Assembly: GCF_002575655.3 (NCBI RefSeq)
Contig: NC_053041.3
Location: 118,202,318 to 118,266,317, forward strand
Direction: 5' to 3'
Source of the DNA: Aegilops tauschii subsp. strangulata
Taxonomy: Eukaryota; Streptophyta; Magnoliopsida; Poales; Poaceae
Length of the DNA: 64,000 bases
Below are positions 32,564-42,549 of this stretch, one piece after another. A program made the translations under genes and the position numbers. How positions within the stretch are numbered: the stretch's first letter is position 1; each line of letters starts with the position of its first letter. Below the pieces are notes generated by a model, which saw only the letters and a program-made list of their open reading frames with translations, did not search any database and was not told the origin of the DNA.

Positions 32564-33876
32564 GTGTACCATGTAAAAGTATAATGAAAGGGAGATGATG
32601 TGGTGCATATATATCATTATGGCCCCAAAATTATAACATTCTATATGCTCAAATAGGTATATCTCTCAACATGCAAATATGACATACCTCATAAATTTCC
32701 ATTCTATTCATGTATGGCATTTCCATTCAAGAAATACATATGCAGGCATGCCACCGCAGCAGCTCACTTTCTATTCTTGCATATATCATTGCTCACAAAC
32801 ACAATGAAATATTTGTTATACCACACTTGAAATATATAATTCTACATGTGTGTCATAATCTCCTTGTCATGCCCCCTCTTCAGCAGATCAAACCACCCTT
32901 CATTTCATTCAAGCAAGTTGAAGATCTCCTTAACTTTGGGCTTCACAATAAAGATGGTGGTTGTACGCATGAGGAGGTAACATCAAGAGCATAAAGTGTT
33001 GGTGCTGATGGAGGCGAGGTTAGAGGGTTATGGTTGGCATTGGGATTGGGGACGATAGAGTCGGATAAGAAGTAGTGCCCCCTTGAGATGACCAAAGGGA
33101 TGGGTGGGGCCAATGACAACCATATTTGGGTCAAAGAACGAGCATCAAGGCAATGTGTGTTCATGGGGAGACGTCTAGTGGACGAGTCACAGACGCATCG
33201 GTAAGACAATTAGGGCGGCGACATTTCCACTAGAGACAATAACAATGGGAGGGTTGTGGGATGGTCCTCACCATAATGGAAGATAAAATGTTTCTTAGGA
33301 TATCCGGCTCTTGTAGAACCTACCACCAAAATACCAATTAGAGCTAAGTGAAACAAAAATAGTTTCCTATGTCATGACAATCAAAACACCGAGACTAAAT
33401 GGGTTCAAATATAACTTATATCTGTAATAAAAGAATAATCTTGAATGAGGAGAGATTTGTTCAGATCCTTTGGGGGTAATGTTTTTCTTCACGACATGGC
33501 TTAGGGGAACAAAAATGGTTTCCATGAGATCGTAAATGATAACAGTTATATTGGTAGGCTTTTGAAAGAATTTCTATCTCCCCTAATGTATACAAATCAT
33601 CTAGGACGGTCGGAGATTTGGTTCCATCCCTTTAAAGGAAGTGTTTTTTAGTATCTTCTTCTAGGAACCGTCTAATGTTGCATCAACTCTAAGTAAAAGG
33701 ATAAAAATAATACACAAAAGCAAAGAGGTTGGAGATTTCTTACTTTAGTCGCTTTGATCTTCAAAAGGAATCTAATAATTGCTGAGAGAGCTTTCCAAAT
33801 GTCGTTTATAAGACATAGATAGTTGTCCAACCATATTGGGATCTTAATTTATATCAAGAAAGAGTTCTATAAAAAA
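32561..33876. other. No gene or classified repeat seen
   Basis: AT-rich, with only short frames (up to 94 codons) and no domain, terminal repeat or TSD that I could find. It may include the 3' untranslated part of the minus-strand RNase H-type remnant that follows. Confidence 0.4.
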
Positions 33877-34350
33877 TCAAAAATCCATTAACCAGAGTGC
33901 TAGAGCATGGGCAACTAAATGTGATACAAAGTCTAGACTACTATCTAGCCAGGACATAGAGGTCGTAGCCGAATGGTACCCATATTGCGCTAGAGCATGG
34001 GCAAAAGAATTACATGACCGATGATTGAACATAAGCTCATGGGCATCAAACATGGGCATGCAGGTCTTATCGCTTCTTGCGTGAGCACACCATAGTCTGC
34101 AAGATAATAATCTCATGCATTCAGCGCTTGGACCAGACCTTGTGAATACGACTCCAGTATCACTCTATGAACGCCTAGATTAGCCAATCCCTCAATTGCA
34201 GCGATGCATGATATGGATGTGTTTGGTAGCTTACATGAATTTTGGCCTCCATGCATCTGTGTCCCAGTTAGTCGCCTGGTCCTAACTGAGCGAATATGCG
34301 CAAAAACCATATTGTGCACACAGTTTTTTTGCTTGTATCCCCCCAATCTG
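33877..34350 (-). pseudogene. RNase H-domain fragment (LINE-type or RVT_3-like), broken
   Basis: Reading right to left, one frame gives CIAAIEGLANLGVHRVILE then SYSQGLVQALNA, ending in a stop at 34113. A shifted frame then gives MFNHRSCNSFAHALAQYG and a C-terminal part with WLDSSLDFVSHLVA. This order (helix with Ala-rich core, VILE.DSQ..VQAL strand-helix, then HR.CN..AHALA) is the C-terminal half of the plant reverse-transcriptase-associated RNase H domain. The usual acidic residue after ILE is Ser here, and a frameshift separates the halves. It is a decayed remnant of a LINE or of a domesticated RNase H-like gene. No reverse transcriptase is adjacent. Confidence 0.75.
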
Positions 34351-35049
34351 GCGGAATAGAAACACATGCATGAGTATTTGGTTTTAAGCCTCTGCTAACC
34401 AGAGGCAAAGAACCGTTGTTTGGTTGCATACAGCACATAGTTCAAAAAACTGGCTGATCTAACGATCTATCGCTCGATGTATCATTACTCGGCGGGTGAC
34501 CGGTAAGATTATACCATATCCTCATCTTTTGTCGGTTGGGCCGATTTATCACTCTGACGAGCAATTTACCGAGAATCTAACGATAAATCGGGCATATTCC
34601 TAGCACTATGTGTATAAGAACTATGTTTTTTTTGTGTGTGTTTGGAGCTTCTTATGTAATATGCATTGTTGTTCTACTTCGTTTGTCGTTGTACACGGAC
34701 TCAAAGGCAAGTAATCAAGGTAACACTTCTATCTAATATTGTTTTTGTATTGAATATACCATATTCTAATGTTGAGACCCTGGAATTTGCAGAAAAAATG
34801 GTCGATTAATAGTTGACCGATAAAATTGATTAACCAGTAGATTTTCGATTAATCTCTAATCCCTAGCTGACCGAAAGCTAACGATAAGTGATATCCTCAA
34901 CGTTGATACAACACATGCAGTATGGTAATCTCAAGTTCTAGTTGTGAGATTACCAGCACACACACGGTCATAGACACAACATACAAAATCTTAAGCTATC
35001 AGGCACATTTGAACAACCATGAAACGTTACGCAGTACATTAAGAACCAT
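34351..35049. other. No gene or classified repeat seen
   Basis: AT-rich sequence. The repeated words CGATAAATCG, GATTAA and TAACGATAA near 34460-34890 give a faint repetitive look, but no ordered structure could be established. Confidence 0.4.
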
Positions 35050-35335
35050 AGTCGTAACTGACATGGAGTACTAAAGAAAACAACATAATAGTCCAACGCA
35101 AATGATCCCTCGTCCTTCTTGCACTTGGACATCACCTCAACGCCGTTGATGTCGAAGACGGACGCCTTAAAGCTATCTGAAGCCAGCACATTGAAGGTGA
35201 CGAGGTAGCCGATCTTCAGCTAGTGAGCTACGTCGAAGGGGTACTAGTGCATGATCCCCTTATTGGCATCATGCAAATCTATGAGCGGCGTTCCATTGCC
35301 ACGCCGCTAGTAATGTTGCAACGTGGTAATAATCA
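35050..35335 (-). pseudogene. Unidentified pseudogene fragment (possibly B3-type)
   Basis: On the minus strand an approximately continuous frame reads LIDLHDANKGIMH, stop, YPFDVAH, stop, LKIGYLVTFNVLASDSFKAS, then VFDINGVEVMSKCKKDEGSF. The two stops look like single-base changes. The wording 'LVTF.VL..D.FK..VFD..G.EV' resembles the end of some plant B3 DNA-binding domain proteins, but this is a weak impression from memory. It has no neighbours that would support a gene model. Confidence 0.3.
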
Positions 35336-35967
35336 CAGGGTTTAGGGCTCCAGGCTGCTTTTGATCTTTACACCAACAGATGCTCGAAATCAAAAGGACA
35401 TGATTGTGAGATAAAAATGTGCATGGGCCTTGTTCAGCTTCACGTGGTATACATGCGGTGGGCGGGAAAAATAAATAAAGCGAAGTGCAACATCATCACT
35501 AAAAGAATTAAGTTCGTGTGGCAGATGACTCTGAAGATATACTATTTTTTCAGTGACAGACAAATTTCTGAAATATTTCTTTTCAAAGATCCCTTCCGGA
35601 AATGTTCATTCATCATCATCAACAGATTTATCCCTGGAATGCTGGATGATCCTTCGTCGTAGAGAATTTATCAACATACTATTGATAACTCGGTCGGCCC
35701 GGCCAGATAATCCGCAACCCGTGGCTGAACATTTCAAGGATCATCATCTGGATCGGCTTTAGTTCCTTTCAATATATCATTCTTCTGCGTCTTATATCTG
35801 TGTGAAACAAAGTCAAAACATGAGTACGGATCGCATGTGCCTTGATGCGGCGGTACCATACGGTTGCATGCCATGTGTTCCAACAGACTGACGGCCGCTG
35901 CCAGCAGGACTCTGCCTGCACGTACCACTAACCCACCAGCCAGGCAACAAGCCGGATTCGACACCTT
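35336..35967. other. No gene recognised
   Basis: Short frames on both strands only (up to 81 codons). No terminal repeats or TSDs were found. Confidence 0.4.
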
Positions 35968-36060
35968 GCATGGCTAATTAAGCCTCCGGGATTTCCAGGG
36001 GACCTGGGGCGGGAGCCGGGACCATGGTGGACCGTCGCCGGTTTCCATCGATTCACGAAA
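35968..36060 (+). repeat. Segment repeated from 29945-30055
   Basis: It shares GTCGCCGGTTTCCA, CGATTC and CGAAAGC plus a weaker upstream match with 29945-30055, in direct orientation. It is either a decayed local duplication or two copies of an unclassified repeat. Confidence 0.5.
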
Positions 36061-36613
36061 GCGAAGGGGTCTCCCTCGCCGGAGGTGAGGAAAAATTATT
36101 GTAGTAGACAATCAGGAAGTCATCGTACTAAGGACTCATAGGACCAACGCAGCAGAACAGCAACCGCCGCCGATGAAGAGTAACGTAGATTGGAAGGATC
36201 CAACATAAAGAAACACAAATGTAGACGAACTACGACCAGATCCGAGCAAATCCACCGAGGACAGATCCGTCGGAGACACACTCCACACGCCAATCGACGA
36301 TGCTAGACATACCACCGGAACAGGGCTAGGCCGGAAGAACCTTATTCCATTTTCAAGGAGCCGCCGCCGTCTCGTCTTCCTGAGCAGGACACAAACTCTA
36401 TCAAAAGTTGAAGAAACATCTAAAAACAAAGCCCTCCCGCCGACAAGGGCCGGGATCCACCGTGTCGCCAGGGCCCTAAGGCTAACGGAGACGAAGCGGA
36501 CTGGCGACGGCGCCAGCGGGGGGTAGAGGAACCCTAACCTTTTCTTGGGGAGGAGGCAGAGGAACAATTTGCTCCAATAACATATACTTTTTTTATAAGA
36601 ATATATAGTAGTA
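36061..36613. other. No gene supported
   Basis: A minus-strand frame of 178 codons (36136-36672) crosses the MITE border and has no recognisable domain, so I do not call it a gene. Confidence 0.45.
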
Positions 36614-36834
36614 CTACCTCTGTTTGGGTTTATTAGGCACTCTCTCATTTTGGGATAAAATTTAACCAACAAATTTAACTATTAAATGTAAATTATATGT
36701 CACAAAAATTATACCTTCAAATACAAATCCAACAGTGTACTTTTTGTAGCATAAATTTTATATTTTATTACTCATATGAATGGTCAAAGTTTGGTCAAAA
36801 TATTATGGGGCCTAATAAATTCGGACGAAGGTAG
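36614..36834. mobile_element. Stowaway-type MITE, 221 bp, TA TSD
   Basis: The left end CTACCTCTGTTTGGGTTTAT and the complement of the right end CTACCTTCGTCCGAATTTAT match over about 25 bp (ending TTATTAGGC) and fit the Stowaway terminal consensus CTCCCTCCGTCC. TA flanks both sides (36612-36613, 36835-36836). The interior is AT-rich and non-coding. Confidence 0.8.
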
Positions 36835-37125
36835 TAGATACTTAAGACGTTGCTCGCGCATTTGCATAGGCAAGTATACTAGTTTTATGAAAATTTCAAA
36901 ATAAAAATAATGCGGCTGAGTCTGAACCATGTAAAGTAATTCTCATACTGCCAGGTGTCAAGAAAATCTCATGCTATCCATCCTTACTTCAGTTCGTAAC
37001 TCCTAGACCGGAACTACTCGACCAACATTTTCCATTCCAGCAGCTGGCTATCGACATATAGCATCTATTGTGTTTCCTGGTGCTTCCCATTCCAAACAAC
37101 ATCTCCCGTCTCCAACTCGCTCGCA
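36835..37125. other. Left flank of CACTA-2, no gene
   Basis: No gene is seen. The last three bases, GCA (37123-37125), are the left TSD copy of CACTA-2. Before that insertion this sequence continued directly into 48223. Confidence 0.6.
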
Positions 37126-37500
37126 CACTAGTAGAAAAAAGAGGCTTCCATACGCCCCCATTAGTCCCCAAAACAATCGAACCGCGACCAAAGAGGTCTT
37201 TAGTCGCGGTTCGGGAGGAGACCCGCGACCAACTATCTGGGCCCAGCGCGCTTGGTCGACAGCTGGCGGACGGGAGGGGCTTTAGTCCCGGTTGGCCTGG
37301 CCAACCGGGACTAAAGGTCCCCGAAGGCCTTTAGTCGCGGTTGGCCAGGCCAACCGGGACTAAAGGCCCATCCAGCTGGCGGACGGGAGGGGCTTTAGTC
37401 CCGGTTGGCCTGGCCAACCGCGACTAAAGGTCCCCGAAGGCCTTTAGTTGCGGTTGGCCAGGCCAACCGGGACTAAAGGCCCATCCCTATATATAGGACT
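37126..37500 (+). promoter_or_regulatory. CACTA-2 5' terminus, subterminal hairpins and TATA box
   Basis: After the terminus come four compact palindromes of the CTTTAGTCCCGGTTGGCC type with about 18 bp arms and 1 bp spacers (near 37280-37317, 37330-37367, 37393-37430 and 37440-37477), plus a looser pair at 37195-37215. TATATATA lies at about 37489, with ACTCAGCTCACTTCACTTCA just downstream as the likely start region. This is the promoter of the transposase gene and the presumed binding zone for the element's own proteins. Confidence 0.8.
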
Positions 37501-37820
37501 CAGCTCACTTCACTTCACTCAGCTCACTTCACAATTTTCAGAAGGGGGTGGTGGGTTTGCTTTTGGTTCCTCCTATGAACACAAGGTGTTTGATGAAATG
37601 CCCGAGAGCCTGAAACAAACATGATATGAAGTGTCCGAGCCACACTTGAGCTTTCTCATTTATTTTTCCTCCGCGATCGTGGTTAGCAACTTGAACCTTT
37701 CATGTGTCATTGATAAAATATGCATGTGTGTAGTTCATTGTTTAATTTGTATTATTTCTAGCTAGTTAGTTTAACAAATGCATGATGGTTAATTATATAC
37801 TTTATATAATAATAATGCAG

Positions 37821-40800
37821 ATGAATCGGCAATGGATGTACGGTCCCCGAGTCTCCGGCGAGTTCACTACGGGTTTGAAAGATTTCCTCGTAGTGGCAAA
37901 TGCGAACAAGCAGCAAGGTTTTATTATTTGTCCATGTGCTGTCTGTAAGAATCAGAAGGGTTACTCCTCCTCAAGAGACGTTCACATGCACCTGCTTCAG
38001 CACGGTTTCATGCCAAGCTATAATTGTTGGACCAAGCATGGAGAAAGAGGGGTTAGAATGGAAGAAGATGAAGAAGGGGATGATATCGATGACAACTATC
38101 ATGATCATTTCGGTGATACTTTCATGGAGGATGATGCTGAAGGTGGGGAAGGGTTAGGTGAAGGTGAAGAAGAGGCACATGATGAGCCCGCTGATGATCT
38201 TGGTCGGACCATTGCTGATGCACGGAGACGCTGCGAAACTGACAAGGAGAGGGAGAATTTGGATCGCATGTTAGAGGATCACAAAAAGTCGTTGTATCCA
38301 GGATGCGATAATAGTCTGAAAAAGCTGGGCTGCACACTGGATTTGCTAAAATGGAAGGCACAGGAAGGTGTAGGTGACTCATCATTTGAAAATTTGCTGA
38401 AAATGTTGAAGAATATGTTTCTGAAGAATAACGAGTTGCCCGCCAGTACGTACGAAGCAAAGAAGGTTGTCTGCCCTCTAGGTTTAGAGGTTCTGAAGAT
38501 ACATGCATGCATTAACGACTGCATCCTCTACCGCGGTGAATACGAGAATTTGAATGAATGCCCTGTATGCACTGCATTGCGTTATAAGATCAGAGGCGAT
38601 GACCCTGGTGACGATGTTGAGGGCGAGAAACCCAGGAAGAGGGTTCCCGCCAAGGTGATGTGGTATGCTCCTATAATACCACGGTTGAAACGTCTGTTCA
38701 TGAACAAAAAGCATGCCAAGTCGTTCCGATGGCACAAAGAGGACCGTAAGTCCGACGGGGAGTTGAGACACCCCGCTGATGGAACACAATGGAGAAAGAT
38801 CGACAGAGTGTTCAAAGATTTTGCAGCTGACGCAAGGAACATAAGATTTGGTCTAAGTACTGATGGCATGAATCCTTTTGGCGAGCAGAGCTCCAGCCAT
38901 AGCACCTGGCCCGTGACTCTATGCATCTACAACCTTCCTCATTGGTTGTGCATGAAGCGGAAGTTCATTATGATGCCAATTCTCATCCAAGGCCCTAAGC
39001 AACCCGGCAACGACATCAATGTGTACCTAAGGCCATTAGTTGAAGAACTTTTACAGTTGTGGGCCAGACCTGGTGTACGTGTCTGGGATGAGCACAAAGG
39101 AGAGGAATTTGACCTACGAGCGTTGCTTTTTGTAACCATCAACGATTGGCCTGCTCTCAGTAACCTTTCGGGACAGACAAATAAGGGATACAATGCATGC
39201 ACGCACTGCTTACATCAGACTGAAAGTGTACGTTTGGTTAATTGTAAGAAGAACGTGTACCTGGGTCATTGTCGATTTCTTCCCCGAAATCATAACGTAA
39301 GAAAGAAAGGCAAGCATTTCAACGGCAAGGCAGATCACCGGCCGAAGCCTGCGGAACGTACTGGTGCTCAGATATTTGATATGCTCAAGGATTTGAAAGT
39401 CATCTTTGGAAAGGGTCCTGGCGGGCAATCAGTTCTGCGGGGAGTTGACGGGCACGCACCCATGTGGAAGAAGAAATCTATATTTTGGGAGCTAGAATAT
39501 TGGAAAGTCCTAGATGTCCGCTCTGCAATCGACGTGATGCATGTTACGAAGAATATTTGCGTGAACCTGCTAAGCTTCTTGGGCGTGTATGGGAAGACAA
39601 ATGATACAAAGGAAGCACGGCAGGACCAACAACTTTTGAAAGACCCAGAGGACCGGCATCCGGAATGGTTTCAAGGTCGTGCCAGCTACGCTTTTACCAA
39701 AGAAGAGAAGGTCATTTTTTTTGAATGCCTGAGCAGTATGAAGGTCCCGTCTGGCTTCTCGTCGAATATAAAGGGAATAATAAACATGGCGGAGAAAAAG
39801 TTCCAAAACCTGAAGTCTCACGACTGCCACGTGATTATGACGCAATTGCTTCCGATTGCTTTGAGGGGGCTCCTACCGGAAAATGTTCGAGTAGCCATTG
39901 TGAAGCTATGTGCATTCCTCAATGCAATCTCTCAGAAGGTAATCAATCCAGAAGATCTACCACGGTTACAGAATGATGTGGTCCAATGCCTTGTCAGTTT
40001 TGAGTTGGTGTTCCCACCATCCTTCTTCGATATTATGACGCACCTCCTGGTCCACCTAGTCGAAGAGATTTCCAATCTCAGTCCTGTATTTCTACACAAT
40101 ATGTTCCCCTTTGAGAGGTTCATGGGAGTATTAAAGAAATATGTTCGTAACCGTGCTAGGCCAGAAGGAAGCATCGTCAAGGGCTATGGAAATGAGGAGG
40201 TAATTGAGTTCTGTATTGACTATGTTCCTGACCTTAAGCCGATTGGTATTCCTCAATCGCGGCACGAGGGGAGACTAAGTGGAAAAGGCAAGATCGGAAG
40301 GGAATCCACGATATGTATGGACGGTCATTCTATGACTGAAGCACACCACACAGTTCTGCAAAATTCCAGCTTGGTGGCTCCATACTTCGAGCAACACAAG
40401 AATATTTTACGCTCGGACAACCCGGGGAAGCCTGAATCCTGGATTAGAAAGGCCCACATGGAGACTTTCGGCAGTTGGTTGCGAAAACATTTAATGAATG
40501 ACAATGATGTTGGAGATCAGCTGTACATGTTGGCCAAGAAACCATCTTCGACTATAACGACTTTCCAAGGGTACGAGATAAATGGGAATACATTTTACAC
40601 CATCGCCCAAGATAAAAAGAGCACCAACCAAAACAGTGGTGTCCGCTTTGATGCAGCAACCGAGAATGGGCAAAAGGTCACATATTATGGTTACATAGAG
40701 GAGATATGGGAACTTGACTATGGACCCTCCTTTAAGGTCCCTTTGTTCCGGTGCAAATGGTTCAAGCTAACAGGAGGTGGGGTAAAGGTGGACGAGCAAT

Positions 40801-41003
40801 ACGGAATGACAATGGTGGATTTCAACAATCTTGGTTACCTTGACGAACCATTCGTCCTTGCCAAAGATGTCGCTCAGGTTTTTTATTTGAAGGACATGAG
40901 TAGCAAACCGAGGAAACGGAAAGATAAGAAAACGATCAGTACATCATGCGATGATCCAAAGCGCACATTGTTCTTTCAGGGAAAAGAAACATCGTGGGAG
41001 TGA
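37821..41003 (+). CDS. CACTA-2 TNP2-like transposase
   Basis: This enzyme class cuts CACTA ends and inserts the element elsewhere in the nucleus. From the chosen start (MNRQWMYG, conserved in the other copies; an in-frame Met lies 13 codons upstream) it has 1060 residues. About 4-75 is the transposase-associated domain with CPCAVCKN and WTKHGER. About 230-590 is the TNP2 domain with CPVCTALRYK, TDGMNPFG (Asp at about 348), GPKQPGNDINVYL and IDVMHVTKN. About 645-800 is DUF4218-like and 922-1026 DUF4216-like. Compared with both other copies one base is missing at about 40963 (PKRT.. instead of PKRH..). This changes the last 13 codons and replaces a tail that otherwise continues to 41155. All central motifs are intact. 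Confidence 0.95.
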   Translation: MNRQWMYGPRVSGEFTTGLKDFLVVANANKQQGFIICPCAVCKNQKGYSSSRDVHMHLLQHGFMPSYNCWTKHGERGVRMEEDEEGDDIDDNYHDHFGDTFMEDDAEGGEGLGEGEEEAHDEPADDLGRTIADARRRCETDKERENLDRMLEDHKKSLYPGCDNSLKKLGCTLDLLKWKAQEGVGDSSFENLLKMLKNMFLKNNELPASTYEAKKVVCPLGLEVLKIHACINDCILYRGEYENLNECPVCTALRYKIRGDDPGDDVEGEKPRKRVPAKVMWYAPIIPRLKRLFMNKKHAKSFRWHKEDRKSDGELRHPADGTQWRKIDRVFKDFAADARNIRFGLSTDGMNPFGEQSSSHSTWPVTLCIYNLPHWLCMKRKFIMMPILIQGPKQPGNDINVYLRPLVEELLQLWARPGVRVWDEHKGEEFDLRALLFVTINDWPALSNLSGQTNKGYNACTHCLHQTESVRLVNCKKNVYLGHCRFLPRNHNVRKKGKHFNGKADHRPKPAERTGAQIFDMLKDLKVIFGKGPGGQSVLRGVDGHAPMWKKKSIFWELEYWKVLDVRSAIDVMHVTKNICVNLLSFLGVYGKTNDTKEARQDQQLLKDPEDRHPEWFQGRASYAFTKEEKVIFFECLSSMKVPSGFSSNIKGIINMAEKKFQNLKSHDCHVIMTQLLPIALRGLLPENVRVAIVKLCAFLNAISQKVINPEDLPRLQNDVVQCLVSFELVFPPSFFDIMTHLLVHLVEEISNLSPVFLHNMFPFERFMGVLKKYVRNRARPEGSIVKGYGNEEVIEFCIDYVPDLKPIGIPQSRHEGRLSGKGKIGRESTICMDGHSMTEAHHTVLQNSSLVAPYFEQHKNILRSDNPGKPESWIRKAHMETFGSWLRKHLMNDNDVGDQLYMLAKKPSSTITTFQGYEINGNTFYTIAQDKKSTNQNSGVRFDAATENGQKVTYYGYIEEIWELDYGPSFKVPLFRCKWFKLTGGGVKVDEQYGMTMVDFNNLGYLDEPFVLAKDVAQVFYLKDMSSKPRKRKDKKTISTSCDDPKRTLFFQGKETSWE

Positions 41004-41324
41004 AGGACAAGACAGACATGTCAGAAGATTATAATATGTTTGGTGAAATTCCGCCCTTCAAAGTGAACACTGACCCAAGCATTAAGTTAAATGATGAGGA
41101 TGCTCCATGGATACGGCACAATCGTAAGCAAGCAGGGACACAAGGGAAGAATTGATGTGTAATAATTTATTGTACCAAACTTTGTATTTGGTCGATGAAC
41201 TGAATGATGTATCAAACCTTTTGTCAAACCTTCAAGGGATTTTAAAATGAATTAGTTTTATTTTTCTGATTTTTTTGATATATAATTGTATTTTTAAGAT
41301 TTTAGTTTCATTTTTCTGATTTTA
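41004..41324 (+). other. Out-of-frame transposase tail and 3' region
   Basis: 41004-41155 still reads in the shifted frame with the wording seen in the other copies (TDMSEDY, then INLNDED-like text) and ends in TGA at 41153-41155. This supports a recent 1 bp deletion upstream. The rest is AT-rich 3' sequence. Confidence 0.7.
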
Positions 41325-41620
41325 AAAGGAAAAAGGAAGAAGAAGAAAGAAGGAAAAAAGAAGAAAAAAACAGAAGAAAAAAACAGAAGAAAAAACAAAA
41401 AACAGAAGAAAAAAACAAACAGAAGAAAAACATAAGAAAAAAAACAGAAGAAAAAAACAAACAGAAGAAAAAACAGAAGAAAAAAGGAAAAAGGAAAAAA
41501 GGAAGAAAAGAAAGAAGAAAAACAAGAAAAAGGAAGAAACAAACAGAAGAAAAAAGGAAGAAAAAAACAGAAGAAAAACAAGAATAAAATAAACAGAAGA
41601 AAAAAAATATATAAACTTTA
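41325..41620. repeat. Purine-rich simple repeat (AGAAGAAAAA type)
   Basis: Almost only A and G with occasional C on the + strand. The long minus-strand frames made of Phe, Ser and Leu are a by-product. An AT-rich stretch follows to about 41800. Confidence 0.9.
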
Positions 41621-41799
41621 ATAAAATATATAAGTACAAAAAAAATAAAATAAATTTTAATAACATAAATAAATAAGTAATTAGAAACTTTAATAGCAAA
41701 AATAATTATCATAAAGTAAAATAAATAAGTAATTAGAAACAAAATAAATAAGGCAAAAAAGAAAACAAAAAACAGGCAAAAAATAAAAAATATGCCACC

Positions 41800-42290
41800 T
41801 ACTGGGCCACCACGGCCTGAATACGACTAGAAACCCATTAATGGGCCAGGATTCAGGCCCGCAGAAGGCCCAGTAGGCCCACAGGCACATAATGACCGAA
41901 TAGGCCCGTAAGCCTGCATTTGAGAGGAGCTCGAAGTGGTGAGCGCAGCCGCGCTTATAAACCACTGTCGAAGCCTCTCGGCTAGCGAGGTGGGACTAAA
42001 CATCCCACCGCACCGCGCCAGTTCCAGCACAGACCTTTAGTCCCGGTTGGGGAGGCGGACCGCGACTAAAGGGTACCCTTTAGTCGCGGTTGTTGTCCCC
42101 AACCGCGACTAAAGGGTCTTTCTGCGCGGGAACGAAAGCGGCGCCAAAACCCTTTAGTCCCGGTTGGGGAGGCGGACCGCGACTAAAGGGTACCCTTTAG
42201 TCACGGTTGGTGTGGCCAGCCGCGACTAAAGGGTACCTTTAGTCGCGGTCCTCCTCCCCAACCGCGACTAAAGGTGCGTCTATAAATACT
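41800..42290 (+). promoter_or_regulatory. Internal CACTA-2 promoter-like block with hairpin array and TATA box
   Basis: 41800-42030 matches 10200-10425 of CACTA-1. From 42035 to 42274 there are five inverted-repeat units of the TTTAGTCGCGGTTG...CCGCGACTAAAG type. TATAAATA follows at 42281-42288. The array resembles the terminal arrays yet lies between the two genes, so it is best read as the promoter of the second gene. An old nested terminus is the alternative, but the same position in CACTA-1 argues against it. Confidence 0.65.
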
Positions 42291-42549
42291 GCACTTAGCA
42301 GTTTCGCCATTTCCCATTCTCCTCTCTCCCGACGCCGAAGCCCTGCCCCGACGCCGACGCCGACGCCGAAGCCCTGCCCCGACGCCGTCGCCGACGCCGA
42401 AGCCCTGCGCGCCGCCGCTTTCGTCCCCAGTGAGCGCCGCCTCCGCCCGTGCCCTGCCCTTGCCCGCCGCCCATGCCCTGCCCTTGCCCGCCGGCCGCCG
42501 CCCGCCGCCCGCCGCCCGCTGGCCCTGCCTGCCGTCCTCCGCGCGCCGG

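Noticed and set aside
36136..36672. 178-codon minus-strand frame
   Set aside because: It extends into the Stowaway MITE and shows no conserved motif.
41294..41742. Minus-strand Phe-rich frames after the CACTA-2 transposase
   Set aside because: They are by-products of the A/G-rich simple repeat.
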